DNA of 64,000 bases from Dromaius novaehollandiae (Eukaryota; Chordata; Aves; Casuariiformes; Dromaiidae): positions 39,974,544 through 40,038,543 of the forward strand of contig NC_088101.1 of NCBI RefSeq assembly GCF_036370855.1, read 5' to 3'. Positions 47,496 through 61,389 of this stretch are shown here, one piece after another. Each line of letters begins with the position of its first letter. Positions within the stretch are counted from its first letter, which is position 1. Below the pieces are notes generated by a model that saw only the letters and a list, made by a program, of their open reading frames with translations, did not search any database and was not told where the DNA came from. Position numbers and translations under genes: made by a program.

Positions 47496-49277
47496 GCTGT
47501 GACTTCTGAAGCTAAAAGCATCAAAATGTGCCTTGGTTGAAAATAACTTCTTCCTTGGTAATTTATTCTTGCTTCCAAAAATTTTACTTTCCATGACTCA
47601 GATTCTCTTGTGTTTCTGTAAGCGTGTGTTTGTGCGTCTCCTTTTTTGGAAAACAGCTAGAATTTCTCCTTTAATTCCATAGCTTATAGAGAAATGCTTA
47701 TGCGCTGACCATGCTGTTTGCTCAGTTGCAGTTTGCAATTTGTGTTACAGGCTTTGGTAATAAAGGCGTGTTTTGTGACAATATGATTTGTTATGCTCTC
47801 CCAAATTTCTGAATCTTGACAGAAAAATATTTCTTAAACTTGCTGTGCTCTTTCCTGTCAGTTGGTTGAATCTAACAAAATAGCCCAAATAAGCTTTAGA
47901 TTGGAAGGTAAAGACTATCAGTTATGATCATCTTTCTGCTTGACCATTCTTGATTTTTGTGTTTGTCAATTAAATTTAGAAAGGACACAAAATTCTGACA
48001 GGATAAGAGAAGTACATCTCCTTTGGACATAAGACAAGAATGAATTAAGCCAAATTCCTTGAATTATTCAGTGCAACCCTGGAAAATCTAATGCTGTAAT
48101 GGGTTTTGAGAATGTGATTTAAAATAGGGTTTGGTTTCACTTCACCTAATAAAACTGAAATTTTGCACCTAGGTTGAGTCTCTTCAGAGTGGTTGCAACC
48201 TTGACTGTTAAATTAATTTCCTTGTAATTCTGTTTTTAGCAGTGGTTCTTCATATGTAACTCAGTTGTCTTTCACCTCTTGGGACCACAGATAAACTTCA
48301 AGTAACTTAGTACAACAGTAGAGGATTCCTGCTTTACAGAGAGAAATTGTAGGGCTTTGCCACGCATTTGCTTTGCAAAGGGTTTCTGCTGTGTCATAGT
48401 GGAGGGAAACCCACGTGTGCCTCTGGGGAGCCTCGCTGTCAAGTTGGGCTCAAATCTCTGGCAGAGAGGGTGTCACGGATAACTGGAACGTGGTAGCATC
48501 TTAAGTCGTCACAGCCAAGGCCAGATGAAAGTGCCTACAGCCTACACCAAAGAGCAAGTTTTGCTGCTCACCATGTTAATGAACTGTGAATCTGTTAAGA
48601 ATTCTATTTGTGACAGAAAAAATAGTCTTTCTGCAACAGTCAGCTCCATTTTATACATGGGTGAATAAACAATGAGAAATGCAGTTTAAGACAGCTTTAG
48701 ATATTTCTCAGTAAGACTTCCCAATCAGCTTTAAACATGATAAATGCCCTCCGTGTGCTGCCCTCCCCTTCCTCCGAACAAAAATAACTTTTTTAGACAG
48801 GTTCAGGATCTTTTTGGAAACTCCATAAAATAACATGGGTTATAGCTGTGGAATTGGATGGTTAGTAGACAAAGCCCAGAAGATCGGAGTAGGTGTTTTT
48901 ATGCACAACTCGTAATACTCCCAGTAACTAACTTTAAAGTAGTGGGCTAAATAATTGCTTCTTTAAACTTAGTGAGATTCACCAGCTTTTAAAACAGGTA
49001 AGCGTTCTTTTACTTGAGAAACAATTAGTTATGCTCTTGATTTGCTAACTTGAATATTCATATTAGTAGGAGTTGAGACTTGTCCAGCTGTTCTTGCTGA
49101 GTCGATAAACTTCTAAAGAGTGTGATGTTTTTTCAGTTTGTTGTGCAAACTTATATTGGGAGGGGTGATTGTGAAAGAATTGTGTGTAATTATATGTCCC
49201 TTGAAGCCGAAAATGGGTGTATGCTGTGCTGTCTTGGATATCTTTGATTCTTTAGAGTTTAATTTTATTTTTTTCAG

Positions 49278-49499
49278 TGTACACGTCAGATCATCTCTGA
49301 AAAACTGGGTCGTGGCTCAAGAACAGTAGATCTGGAACTAGAAGCTCAAATAGATATATTGAGAGATAACAAAAAAAAATATGAAAATATCTTGAAACTA
49401 GCACAGACGTTGTCCACACAACTCTTCCAGATGGTACATACCCAAAGGCAACTTGGAGATGCATTTGCTGACCTGAGTTTGAAATCATTGGAACTTCAT
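49278..49499 (+). CDS. ARFIP1: ARFIP1 coding exon 5 (BAR domain, first part)
   Basis: 222 nt, phase 0 at both ends, with a TTTTTTCAG acceptor and GTAAGA donor. It encodes residues 137-210, from CTRQIISEKLGRGSRTVDLE to LSLKSLELH. This is the first long helix of the arfaptin-homology/BAR domain, rich in heptad-like Leu and charged residues that form the antiparallel dimer. It is nearly identical to human as remembered. Confidence 0.95.
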
Positions 49500-52400
49500 G
49501 TAAGACTTTTATAGTGTTAAAAAAATAAATAAAATGGCAGAGATGGAGATAAGTCTAATTGACTTGTTCAGAGTGTATTAGTTAGCCACTAATTTTTCTA
49601 AACATTGTAGTTAAGAATATTACATGCTCTTTGTGTTAAGTTTATGTAATTCACTTCAGACTATAGGAAATTATTGAAATAACTGTTAACTGTTTCTAAA
49701 TGTCTGTCTTTAATTGAAGATTGGACTCAAGAAGTGACATACAGCTTTCCTTTTTATAGTGAACGCGTTTTTACTATTCCTTTTGCTTCTAATGAAATGC
49801 CATCGAAAGGGTGCCAGAGTATTACTTCATGTCAGTTACAGGATGTCTTTGGGGAATATGCCTGGGAGTAAGTAGAGTAGGGCACATCACTTCACTTCTG
49901 CATACTGAGTGTGAGTAAAAGATTTCTCTATAGTAGATTTAAATGTTAAGCTCTCATATCAAAGTCCTTTTTTTAATCAAACTTTTGCTCCTAGTAGAAC
50001 TAATCTGTGTTTTTATGTTGCTTGGAGTTTCTGAGCAAGAGAGGCAATCTTTAGATATCTGCTTTAGAAGTTTTTAACACTTGCACTTTTTGCTGTTACT
50101 AATTAAAAAAGAAACCTGCTGTAAAAAGGGGAAAGTTAGATATTGCATACAAAAAATAGTAGTTGGTTTACTTCTGTGTTGATCATACTGTACTTTGAGA
50201 GAGAAAGCAGTTTGCTGCTACTGGTTCCTAGGAGAAACGGTGTGAAGAGACGGAATGATTTGCTGAATCATGCCAGCTGAAACGGGACAAATTACCTTTG
50301 TGGTTATTAAATTTAAAATCTCTGTCTCTTTATTCCTCTCTTCTCATGATTGCCTTTTTCCAGTGAGTTTTGGGGAGGGGCTGGGGCTAATGCTTGCACA
50401 GAGAGATCTTAACTGTTAGCTAGTTGGAATGATTTCCGGCTCCTGCACTGGAATTTGGAAATCTTTAATATTACAGCCTGACAGATGAAAATTTGTTGAA
50501 AATGTAGCACTTCCAGCAGCTGAGAAATTAAATAATCTGCTAAAAGGGGCGGAAGTTTTTTTAGCAATCAGTGTACTCTTGACACAAATATGGGGCATAT
50601 AGTTTGTGGTAAAACTTATTGTTGTGAAGTATGTGCTGAAGCTGGATGTTTTCTCTGAAACTTGGATTAAATCTGGCATCATTCTCTTGTTTAAGGAATG
50701 TTTTTCCATGAATAGCTTGTAACTGCTAGTGGGAATACTGTTCCTCCAGGTTCTATCAGCCCCTTGGAATCTGTTTCAGTCATTCATCTCTTGTGTAGAT
50801 TATTGAATGGGGCTGTTCATGAAAATCAAATAACTTTTATTACAGCAGCAGAAACCTTTATCTGACCTTTGCCTCTTGGATACTTGCCTGATGTTTGTCT
50901 CTCTTCCTCTTTGTGTTTTCCCTTTGTTTAATCTGTATTGTTGCTGGCTATAGCTTGGCCTGTTCTTGACTGTTTGGATAGCGTTGTTGCAAAAAACAAA
51001 ACTTGTGCAAGACTAAAAGGAAAATATCTGAAAAGTTTGTCTTTGTGTGTAAGTTGATAATGTATATGAGCAAAAAAAAAAAAAAAAACCCTACAAAACT
51101 CCCTGTTTAAAGATAATATTCCTTATTTTATGCATGTTAACAAAATGAGATTTTAATGTGATATCTACAGAGGTATTACTTAATGTGAATGTTTTGCTGT
51201 TTCCCTTTTGCATACAAAGCTATCTCCTGGTTCCAGGCTCATGTGCGTCTAAGTATACAGGCAAATGAATTCACATTTTATTTGATCTGTGCATAGAGTA
51301 CGAACTGAGTGTAAACTCTTGATTCAGAAAGGATTTCCTCTCTGTTTCAAAAGAGCTATACACAGAGGTCATGGCCAGAATTAGAGGTCCAAGGTTCTAT
51401 ATGTCATTGCATAAACCAGTAGAAAGACAGTTTTGGTGGCTAACATGTCTCTTAGCACTGTTCATTGACAGAGAGCGGGTTTCATGACCCTTTAAATCAA
51501 ATGAAGGCTGCTGTAGTCCTGTTCTTCTTACCTGTCTCCTTTGAAATAGTACCATTGCTTACCTGGTTCTGCAGTGATCTGGGTCAGTGAACCAGCTGGA
51601 AAATTAATTGCAGTCTTTCCTGCATGAGGGAAAGGATCTGGGAAATGTGCAGCTAAATGCTGCTGAAAGGGGCAGTCCTGCTTTTGCTGTTGCCTTTGCC
51701 TGTGTGCTCCTGCCTCTTCCTTGTGCTTGTACTAGCGTTACTGTATAGTAGGCCATCCCGGAGAGCTAAAGCAGCTGAAGTATGAGCTAGTTTTTGGATA
51801 TGTGTAGTGATCTGGCTGACTTTTTTTTTTTTTTAATGCAAGCAGCTGTTTAGCACAAAGGAGATTGTGGGAATATCTTTCAGCAGTGGCTTGCTCATGA
51901 AAACTTGCTGCAGGTTCTTTTTTTCCTCTCCCTCAAACTGCTTCTGTTTCTCCCTCACCTCTTTTTCTAGAGGTTTCACCCCTTACCACTGCCTACTGAC
52001 CTTAACCTCATGAAGTGATTAATGTTAACAAGAAACATCATTTGGCTTTGGTGTTTATAGTCCAGATAGATTAAAGGAAACTGGGAGATTACAGCACTTC
52101 TGAGTCAGTTGTTGGCAGTGTGCAAGCCTAAAAGACCAAGTTCCAGATATGATTCATGTGCTTTACAACCAGAAATTGTACTTTTTTTTAATGAGAACTC
52201 CATCTGTGGAATGTGAAGATGCCATATTGATGAGATAAAATAATCATGCTTGTTTGGCATCTATACATTAAGAAAATCTTTGCAGCCTTGGTCAATGCTT
52301 ACACTTTTTTTTAAAGAGAAAAGCATGAACAAACGTATATCTAAATGTGACCGAAATGCCTTGGCAGTAGTGGAAATAATTTTGCCTTTGCAGATTTATA

Positions 52401-53000
52401 GCTGATCTACCTTGCCGGTTTTATTTGCTATCCATTATAGTGCTCTACTTTTCAGTTACTTATGGCCTATTAAAATGTGGTAGATCCTGGTTTTTTTGAA
52501 ATGCTGTTTTCCAAAAAGAAAGGATAAAACTTGCTAACTAATTAATCCTGTGTGCCCTTGTGAATTTAGTTGTACTACTGTATTTAATATGGTAGTGTCT
52601 CTTTTGGTATTAAAACGTTACCTAGACAACCACATAGGAGATGCTGGATTAAAACCATGTTGAATCACCGTGTAAAGATTTGATTAGTGCTTACTTTACA
52701 ATGACATTAAAAGTTTTTCAGTTCAGACTAAAACGCATTATAAAATAGGATTTAACATTGCATCAAAATTGGAAACCATGTTTTACTGATGCTGGAGGGA
52801 TTTCACGAAAACTGTGAACCGAATATTGCATTGAAGTCATATCTGTTTAATCATAAGCATACTTAAACAGATGTGACAAAACTTCCACATCTGTGGTGTC
52901 ATGGGTTTTTTTATATAGTTACTGATGAATGTTATGATTTGAAATGATCTACAGGTTTTTGTTTTGTTTTGTTTTTCTTCTCTGCTTTCTTTGTTTATAG
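49500..53000 (+). other. ARFIP1: ARFIP1 intron 5-6
   Basis: 3.5 kb with a 17-base A run (51072-51088) and a 14-base T run (51821-51834). No further exon recognised. Confidence 0.7.
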
Positions 53001-53158
53001 GAGGAGTTTGGCTACAATGCAGATACTCAGAAACTTCTAGCTAAAAATGGAGAAACTCTTCTTGGGGCTATTAACTTTTTTATTGCCAGTGTGAATACAT
53101 TGGTGAATAAAACAATCGAGGACACGTTATCGACTGTGAAACAATATGAAAGTGCCAG
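53001..53158 (+). CDS. ARFIP1: ARFIP1 coding exon 6 (BAR domain, middle)
   Basis: The TTTATAG acceptor precedes 158 nt encoding residues 211-262 plus two bases of Arg263. It begins [20 protein letters not shown] and ends near VKQYESA. The donor is AG|GTAGCT. The part is the second BAR helix and the turn regions; the [20 protein letters not shown] core is shared by arfaptin-1 and -2. Confidence 0.95.
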
Positions 53159-55900
53159 GTAGCTATTCTATATCTAGCTATTTTCATTACCACTTCATCT
53201 TTAGGAAACAACTTTTTATCAGTTTTGTCCTTGTGTTTGAATAGCTAATAGATTGAAAAAAAAATGTAAAGAAAACACAACTCTCATATAATCAGGATTT
53301 ACAGTTAACTGTCTCATTGCACATATTTTAAAATGTTTTGTAAATTTTCTGTTGTAGACTTGATTTTATTTGTTGTCTTTGTAGGTCTCTAATTATATTC
53401 TTTTTTCCTGCCTGCTAGAGTAAGGTGGTTTTCTAAACAGAAAAACAGTGCAAAGTTAAGCCTTTTATCTAGCTGTATTGTAATAAGTGAAGGAGTCTGT
53501 CTGACTGAAAAACATTAATCCTTGCACTTCAGTTTTTATGCAGAAGTTGCAGGTCCGGTTTGTGCCAGGGAGAACCAAAAAGAAACTTCCTAGTGGCTGA
53601 ATAGTATCTGGTATGGGTTGTGTGCCCTGGAGAAGATTACTTTAGTCAGGATATTGTAAAGTATTCCAAAACCAGGTTCCCTTCTGCTAGTGTTTAGACT
53701 TGTGGGCCTTTCTGGTGCTGGTTCCATTCTGACATTCAGTTCCACTGGATTGGATACAAATTTCTCTGTAATTTTCCAAAAGGATAGTTTCTACATGTTA
53801 ACTTTTTAATTTTTAGATCAAAAAATGCAAATGACTTGCATTTTGAAGTTCTTCCTCCGCTCTTTTTTCATTGTTCTGTTTTTATTCTAGTGCTTCATTT
53901 ATAAGCAAATTACTTTTAAGCTATTGCTTTGATATTTGGATATATTGTAGAAAGGCAAAATTAACTTGGAAATAAAGTATTGTTTTATTTTTAATGTCAG
54001 CATATTTTTCAAAAAATGCAAAATCAGTGTACACGTTTTCAAGATATTCCCTTGAAAATGTATGCAAAGTACCTCTGCTAAGAGTTCTTGCCAGTCCTTC
54101 TGAGTGCATGGTTCTTCCCTTGAAATACCTTCATTAGTTTCTATTTCTTTTCTGTAAAAGAGTGAAGTATCTTGTCATTTTGATATGGCAAAATATGAAG
54201 GGTCTTCACTTATCTAGCCAGTTTGCCTTTTCCAATTTATATTCCAAATAATTACTTTTCCCCTCTAAAAAAAGTTAAACTTTATTTTAATTTGTGGGGG
54301 TTTTTTAGTGGTTCTGCCACCAAGTGGAAAGCGGTGGTGGTGGTGGTGTTTTGTTTTTTTTTTTTTTTTTAATTGGCTTCTAGCACATGCTGGTATGCTG
54401 GATTCCGCTGTTTTAAAACTGCAGAGATGTATGGAAGGAAGAGTGGGGTTTTTGGTAGGGCTTTCCACGACTCTGGAGTGACTTCTGGCTATTGCCAGTT
54501 GCTTTACCTGGTCAAGTGCTAGAACAAAGGAGCACAAGTTGTGTAGAAATGCAGTCCAAAGCTGTTACTAGGTTTCTGTCTCACTGTCTCATCCACTTGC
54601 ATGTCTTTTTTTTGTATAAAAATATCTTAATATCTAGCAAGGATCCAGAATTCAGCACTTGTATGTAACACTGGGAAGTAGAACATCCAAGTGTATTGAA
54701 TTCAGCAATATCATCTTTACGTTACTGACATTGCATAGGCACTTCTCCCACTTACAGATGCTATATATGTTTTTTGATGGATAGAAAGCATAACTTTAAA
54801 TACCTTCAAAATCATTTTTAAGAAGACGTAAGACTAGAAATGACTTAAGTATCTTAGAAAATACAAATATGGGAATTTTTTTTCCCGTTGAAATGGAGAG
54901 CAGATTTGACTGGGTTCATCATGAAATAAAATAATAGTCTAATATGGAAGATATCAAGGAGACCTATTGCCTTTTCTTAATAGTGGGATGTGAAGGCTAT
55001 ACAGGTCAATTAGAATGATGTCAGGTATCTGCAGGCAAGAGGCTTTAATATAATTTCAGTTTCATTTTTGCTATTAGTGTCTAAGGACAGAATTACTTAT
55101 TTCATCTTTTTCAGTGTTTGTTTCTCTTTGGCTTGTAATTTACTGCTGATTTTGGTGGTGGAGAGAACAAGAGTAAACTAACAAATGCTTTTTAATTGGT
55201 CTTATCTAAAAGTAGGATGTTTGTCTTATTCTTACCAAGCTGGGACACTTAGCCCCCTGTCTTTCTTTTCCCTTATCGCCTTCGGTGGTATGTAAACTAG
55301 GCTCGCAATTGAGTAGAAGCACTGCTGCCTGTAGGGTAAACGAGTTCTCCCACAGCTATTTGTGGAGGAGTTGTAGAATAGTAGCCGCAAATGTATGCAA
55401 AGAAGCCTAGGACATGCTGCGAGAGCCTCGGGACAGAAACTGATGCAACTGAGCAATTGCTCCCTATTGCTGTGAGGGGGACACTCTTTGCTTGGTGCTT
55501 GCCTTGCTCTCACTGTCAGCTCTTTACTGAACAACAGCAGGGAGGGGGAAAAAGGGAAAAGAAAAAAAAAAAAAAAAAAAAAAGGAGGAGCTTTATCTAA
55601 CTTAATAAATGGAGATGTTGAAGGAAAGGGTCTGACCTCTGAAACCTGGATAAAACAGGATGGGGAGCTCACGGCTCAAATGAGAGTAGAAGGAGAGGGT
55701 AACTGTTGAGGCAGTTCTATACAATTTACGTATGGGTTTTTTTCTTGATGAATGAGAAGAAAAAAAATTGCCCAGGTTTTATATTTTTTCCACACTTTTG
55801 ACTATTTTGTTCATCTTTAATCGTAATTGGCCCTGTATGTGAGGTGCATTTTGAGACACTTTGCCTTTAGATTTTTTTTCCTCGCCTTCTTTCTTGTCAG
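53159..55900 (+). other. ARFIP1: ARFIP1 intron 6-7
   Basis: 2.7 kb. Contains a (GGT)n patch with a following 17-base T run (54332-54370) and a 22-base A run (55562-55583). No further exon recognised. Confidence 0.7.
55562..55583 (+). repeat. A22 homopolymer
   Basis: Longest pure A run in the window, preceded by a purine-rich tract. It lies in an ARFIP1 intron; no full-length retroposed gene body or target duplication is visible next to it. Confidence 0.9.
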
Positions 55901-56075
55901 GATTGAATATGATGCCTATCGAACAGACCTAGAAGAGCTGAATCTTGGCCCTCGTGATGCAAACACTCTGCCAAAGATTGAGCAATCACAACAACTGTTT
56001 CAAGTGCATAAAGAGAAATATGACAAAATGCGTAATGATGTATCTATCAAATTGAAATTTTTGGAAGAAAATAAG
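55901..56075 (+). CDS. ARFIP1: ARFIP1 coding exon 7 (BAR domain, late part)
   Basis: The TTGTCAG acceptor precedes 175 nt. One base completes Arg263, then 58 codons give residues 264-321, beginning [20 protein letters not shown] and ending KLKFLEENK before a GTAAGC donor in phase 0. This is the third BAR helix up to the point where human continues VKVLHNQLVLFHN. Without the next exon the protein would lack about 52 C-terminal residues. Reading on into the intron gives a short unconserved tail and a stop near 56138, which I regard as intronic. Confidence 0.95.
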
Positions 56076-59055
56076 GTAAGCTACAACTTAACTTCTGATG
56101 TTGGGCTAAGGAATTTTGTATTGTTTTTGGTTTGCTAGAAGTAGCTTATGTATCGGATCTTAGAATATATTTTAATTTAAAAGTAGAGCAAGCAAAGAAA
56201 ATAAAGTAATTTTTCTGAGTTCTTGATATACCTCTGGTAGACTTATAGAGCAGGAAATTTCAAAAGTCGCCCATCAAGCTGCTGCACTGCAAAGGGCAAA
56301 CATGTTATGGAGGTAAGTTTCTTGATAATATGGGAGGGTTCAAGTATGGAAAAGCTTCACTACAGCAGTTTATCGCACTTAATCATCAATTAATTGAGTC
56401 ATAACTGCTGATTCAAGACTAAGTAACATTTACATGTTTGGCAACACTCCTGTGGAAAATATGCACAAAGAAAGTGAGAAGAACAGTGAAGACGCTTTTT
56501 CAAAATGAAGCCTTCCCCAAAATAATAACATAACTTTCACTGAGAGATACAGCCTTCTGTAGTTAACACCCTTATAGCTGCATAAGCTGGGCTTTTAAAT
56601 TTGGTTTGGGAATGGGGGGAGTTGTTCTAAACACATCCTTCCCAACTACATCTTTTCTCTGTACCCCCTTTATCACTGAATCCCCCCTCTTATTCTATTT
56701 GCTAGAAAAAAAAATGATTATCCTACAGAATGCTTTTTTTAAGCTCAACTTTTGTTGATAAATAAGTCTAAATTGTTTCTCATTAAGTACAAAAATTATG
56801 GTCTTTCAAGATATGAATGTGGCTCATACTGATAGCAAATACGGTTATAGAGAAGGATTATAATCATTTCATGTACTATGTGTTCAGAGGGAGGAAAATA
56901 TTATCAAAACTTATACAGAGAGTAGTTTGTCAGGTTGTGCATGTCTAGCAGTGGATTAACATTTTCATCATGGGTTAATTCATATATTGTAAGATCTTGT
57001 GAGTAGGTAACGCTGCCTGTTAGAGAGCAGGGGCTTGGCCCCAGAACAACAGCGGTAGCAAACCATGCTTCCTTGAAAGCCTTTCAAACTTTAAGGGAAA
57101 ACCATAGGGATGAGCTAAACCAATTATGAATTCAGAATACTCAGTTTTAATATAACAGCATAGTCAGCTGCGTCAACCAGCTACAATAAAGGTGGAGGAC
57201 AGGGAAGAAACATGAACCGTCAAGCAGTGAGAAGGGGGTGGGGGGAAAGTGGAGGGGGGAAAAAAAGAAAAAAGCTTTCAATGCCCTTTGGTTTCCAAAG
57301 TAATAAATACTGAAAACATAGTTCCTGAACACTGTTACTTTATATAGGCATTTGCATTAGGACCAGGGCTCTGAGACCACATAGCATTTAGCACATTAAG
57401 CGTTGATGATCAGATCATCAGCTGATTTAAAAACTGGTATTCCCTGAATTTCATTTGTTGTTATTGCTGAACTTTTAGCCCATTAACTTGCAAATGGAAA
57501 AATCCATAGTGAAAGTCATTTCCTTGAACAAGCCGAAATCGCATCTAAATGCTGCTGCCTATTTTTAAGCTGGTAAATTGTAAGAACTGAGTTTAAAGAC
57601 TGTTAGGTTGAAAACAGGTATACTGAAGGTCTTTGCTTTTGGCCTTTTTTCCTTCATTTTCCTCTAGTACATTATACAAAATACAATTTCTTATGTTGAA
57701 AGAAATTGCTTGGTCTTTGGCTCATATCTGTGCTGGAACCCTGACCCTTAAGTTTAAACCAGTGAGAGAGAGCACTTGCTCTACTTGCTCTCGATTTGCA
57801 TTAACTATATTGCAAACTGATCAATTTTTGTCTATACAAATAAAAAACTTGGAAGTGAAAGCATTTTACTTCCATCTTGCTTCACAAAACCCTTTAAAAT
57901 TTTTTTTATTAAATTAGATAGTTTAGGGAAAACTAATGAAGTTGTCTTCCTATTGATAATCTTGGATTAGAACAGGAATACTGCTAGTAGTCACAGCCTA
58001 CAAATTCTGTTTCCAAAAGGAATTGTTTTTTCCTTCCTGCTTTTTTTTTAAAAAAAAAGATTAATAGAGGGGGCTTTCCCATCCTTAAGCCTTTTCATTA
58101 CTGCTTGACATTTCTCACTTTTGACATTTGGGATGTCAAAATATTTACTGAAGGGTTTATGTAATTTCATTCAAGTAAAGCATAGAAGGTCCTCCTTCCT
58201 ATATAGTCAAATATTGGCTTAAATATAATTCTCCAGTGAGAGCTTCAGTCAAGCAAGTCTCACTTTGGTGCTTTCTATTTATTACGTAGGTTCTTTCAAA
58301 ATATACAGTATAAATCTTAATCCTAAAGTTATTTTTTGTGCATCAGCATATTTTCCCAGACTGCATCTGTCTGTGATAGCTTCTATTCTTTGATTTCCCA
58401 GAATGCTTCCTAGGGTGATGATCAGAGAGATATTCTTCTTACTAATCTGAAATCTTGCTTCCTTTTTCTGGTGTCAGCCATCTTTTATCAATATCAACAA
58501 AAGGGAGCTCCTGTTAGACCTCATATTTGTCCTGCAACTAGTACTAAGAATTGGAATGCCCAGGGAACTTGCAGGAAAACTATATTATCATAAACATTAA
58601 TTTTAGCTGCATACAAAAAGTATGTGATGGCCTTAAGGCAGCTGGATTTTTTTATATTTAAAAAATGATTACCTATGTCATCAATAAGTATAGGAGTTAG
58701 ATTTTCACTTTAGTTAGATTTAATAATCTTGGATGTTCTACTTTTTACCAAAGGTATATCATAGCAATTGCTGTGACCCACCATAATTTAAACTTGTAGA
58801 AATACAGCATGTGCCTAACATGAGGGAGGAGAAAAAGGAGGAATAGCACAATGGGTAGGCTGCATGAGTGTGTCTGTAACCCAGCCGCTTCCTCTGTTGG
58901 AGCAGTGCGCTGTTTAGGTGGTGCTTAAACTGAAGACAGCATATGATGTTGCACTCCCAAGTGGAAGGGTGATTTTGATATTGTTCGTAAGTTATTACAG
59001 TAAAACCAAGGAGGGTGTTACACTTTGATAAGCTCCCTGGTAGCAGGAACTAGCC

Positions 59056-59074
59056 TGTGTGTGTGTGTGTGTGT
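59056..59074 (+). repeat. (TG)n microsatellite
   Basis: Nineteen bases of alternating T and G. Confidence 0.9.
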
Positions 59075-59484
59075 ACGTCTCCAGGAACAAATGTGTGTTG
59101 GTGCCCATTTGATGGAAGGGGAGATCAAAATAAAGGAAGATCACATTGACAAAATACTGTTTTACTGAGTGACTCACCAAGGACCTTCTTTGTAGCCTGC
59201 TGTCTTGAAGAGTCTGTGTTGTTGCAGGCTTACTGCATGCAAAGCAAATGACAGTATGTGGGTAGCTGTATCAAACAAAGCTGGGCCTTAGCGTGCTTGA
59301 ATTAAGCTATACTAGAACACACAAATCTCTGATCACCAGCTTTATTAATACATGTTGTCATGGTGCTAAATCCAGACATGTGGATTAATATTTGTTCTGA
59401 ATCTCATTAGCAAAGCCTTTTGGTTTTGATACTTTTTTAAAACCTTTTTAGGCAAGAAAATGTTACTGGTAGTCATAACTTTTA

Positions 59485-59575
59485 AATTGTAGATTGTAAG
59501 CCCTTTAGGCTTAGAGACTTGTATACTGATACAGGGTATAGTACCGTATAGCCTCAAGCTTAGTTGTTCTTAGAC
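59485..59575 (+). repeat. possible ancient L2/MIR-like 3' fragment
   Basis: AGATTGTAAGCCCTTTAGGC, then AGAGACTTGTATACTG and GGTATAGTACCGTATAGCC recall the old amniote repeat tail 'attgtaagctctttggggcagggac ... gtacagtacctagcac'. Highly diverged. Confidence 0.35.
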
Positions 59576-61389
59576 GTTTCAGTGTTAAAAACACAATCAT
59601 GTAATGAAACCTTGCCATAGCAATGCAATAGAAAACATTTTAGGATTTAATTTTAGATTAGGTAAATCGGTTCGAGTGTCTCCCAGTAAATACCTAATTT
59701 TGGTCTGACCAATATTTGAGAAAAATAGAAAAAAATTCATTTTTTTTCTAATCTGACAAATCAATGTCAAAACAAGATCAGCAATCCTACGTGGTTTTAG
59801 TAAATCTACCTCCACTAGATCTGCTCAAGTGTGTTCCCACTCAAAAGTTTTGCTGCGTGTGTGGTTAACCATGGCAGGTGAGGAGAGCGGGAAAACTGGG
59901 AGGTGCGTTCTGGCTGTCACTGCAAAGGAACTATAAATCCAGTTTAACTGGCTTGTGTGCTTTGTCTGCGTTGCTTTAAATGTCACAAAATGGCCATAAG
60001 CTATCCAGCCCTAGGATTGGGGGGGGGGGAAATCAGATGGTTACAGTCTCTGTGCCTGTTGTGCTGGGTTCATATGTTAACGTTTCATTAAAAGCCCAAA
60101 GAAGTTCAGAGAACTGTTACAGTGAAGCTGGGGCTGAAAGTTTGTGTCTGTAAAACCAAAGTACACAGGATCCCCATTTGTTTTCTTTATAACATTTGAT
60201 CTTGAAGTTAACACTGAATTTCCTATGTTTATTATAGAAGAAGTCCAAATACAACATCCAAAGCCATAGCGTTGCCTTAGCTCTAATAAGAGTGAAGATG
60301 GAGGGAAATAGAAAGGCTATCCTTAGAAACTAGCTAAATCGAAGCTTTTAGCTTGGTTTGCGTTGGCTCTGGTGCACCGTGGTGTTTGCTGCTGCAAGGC
60401 CATCTTGGTGCCACCCCCAGCTGGCAGACTTCTGGGGAAGGCTGTGGCATCAGACAGCAAGTCTGAGAATTGCTGCAGTCAAAAGCCGTAGTTTATAAAT
60501 AGTTAGGAGCTGGCTGTTTTTCCTTTTTTCCCCTATAAAGACGGTGGCCTGTTCTTAGCTGAAAATTTATGCCATTGAAAAGTTTTGCAAATGTGGGTAA
60601 TCCACAGTCTGATGGAAACCCGCATAATGCAATCGCATCAGGTAACTTCAAATAAGAATTGCCAGGGGAAGGATTTGTGGTAGTTGTGAATAGGCACGGA
60701 CTGACAGAAAGATGAAAATGGGAGCAGTCTTTTTGGTGACTGAGAACACTAAAACAGTGTAGGTTGAATGGGAAGAATGTAAGGAAACATGCAGTTAATT
60801 TCTGTACCTGTTGTACCACAGAAAATATGGTGTGTGGGGATGGGGGAGGACAATATTTGAATAGAGACAAAATGTTAGAATATCCAGGGGAAACATGAAA
60901 ACTTAGAGCCAACCTACAGTATCTTCTGTGTACGAAATTTAAGTCTTTAGGGTGTGTGAATTTTTTATGTTTATTTACAGAGCTCAGTTTTGCTTTATTC
61001 GACTAAGTTTGCCAAGACTATTATGGAGTGCTTCCTCAATTCTTTAGCAGGAACGAATAAGTACATACAGTCCATTAACAAGGTCCGGTATTTTTGAAAT
61101 CTTGTTCAGCTACAAGAAATGTGGGGGCTTTTTTGACAGGCATGTTAGTCATACTTTGGAACATGTGTTTTAACAACATAGCGTTAACATTCTTCTAGTG
61201 TAAGGCAAATCTTCAAATGCTCATTTATTGGGATAGGTGCTATAATTCAGTGCTAAAGATCTGGCTTCTAGTGCTGTAGTCTGACAGTGATTTTAAGGCC
61301 TAGGTTTTGAGGCCCACGTTTGCTTTGCTGAAGAAAAAAAAGGGGGGTCCCTTCCTCCCTTGCCTGCCTTCCCCCACATTGCCTTCTGT

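Larger units (their letters stand above)
43595..49277 (+). other. ARFIP1: ARFIP1 intron 4-5
   Basis: 5.7 kb. Notable content is the nuclear receptor half-site cluster at 45035-45065 and a (TTTTA)n tract at 47447-47495. A 72-codon ORF at 44038-44256 has no domain and is taken as chance. Confidence 0.7.

Noticed and set aside
55562-55583. Poly-A run as the tail of a processed pseudogene
   Set aside because: No upstream gene-like sequence on the plus strand and no visible target-site duplication.
57550-57569. AATGCTGCTGCCTATTTT resembles the expected final ARFIP1 exon (N-A-A-A-Y-F)
   Set aside because: Only six codons agree, an in-frame stop follows at once, and the upstream codons do not match the conserved helix.
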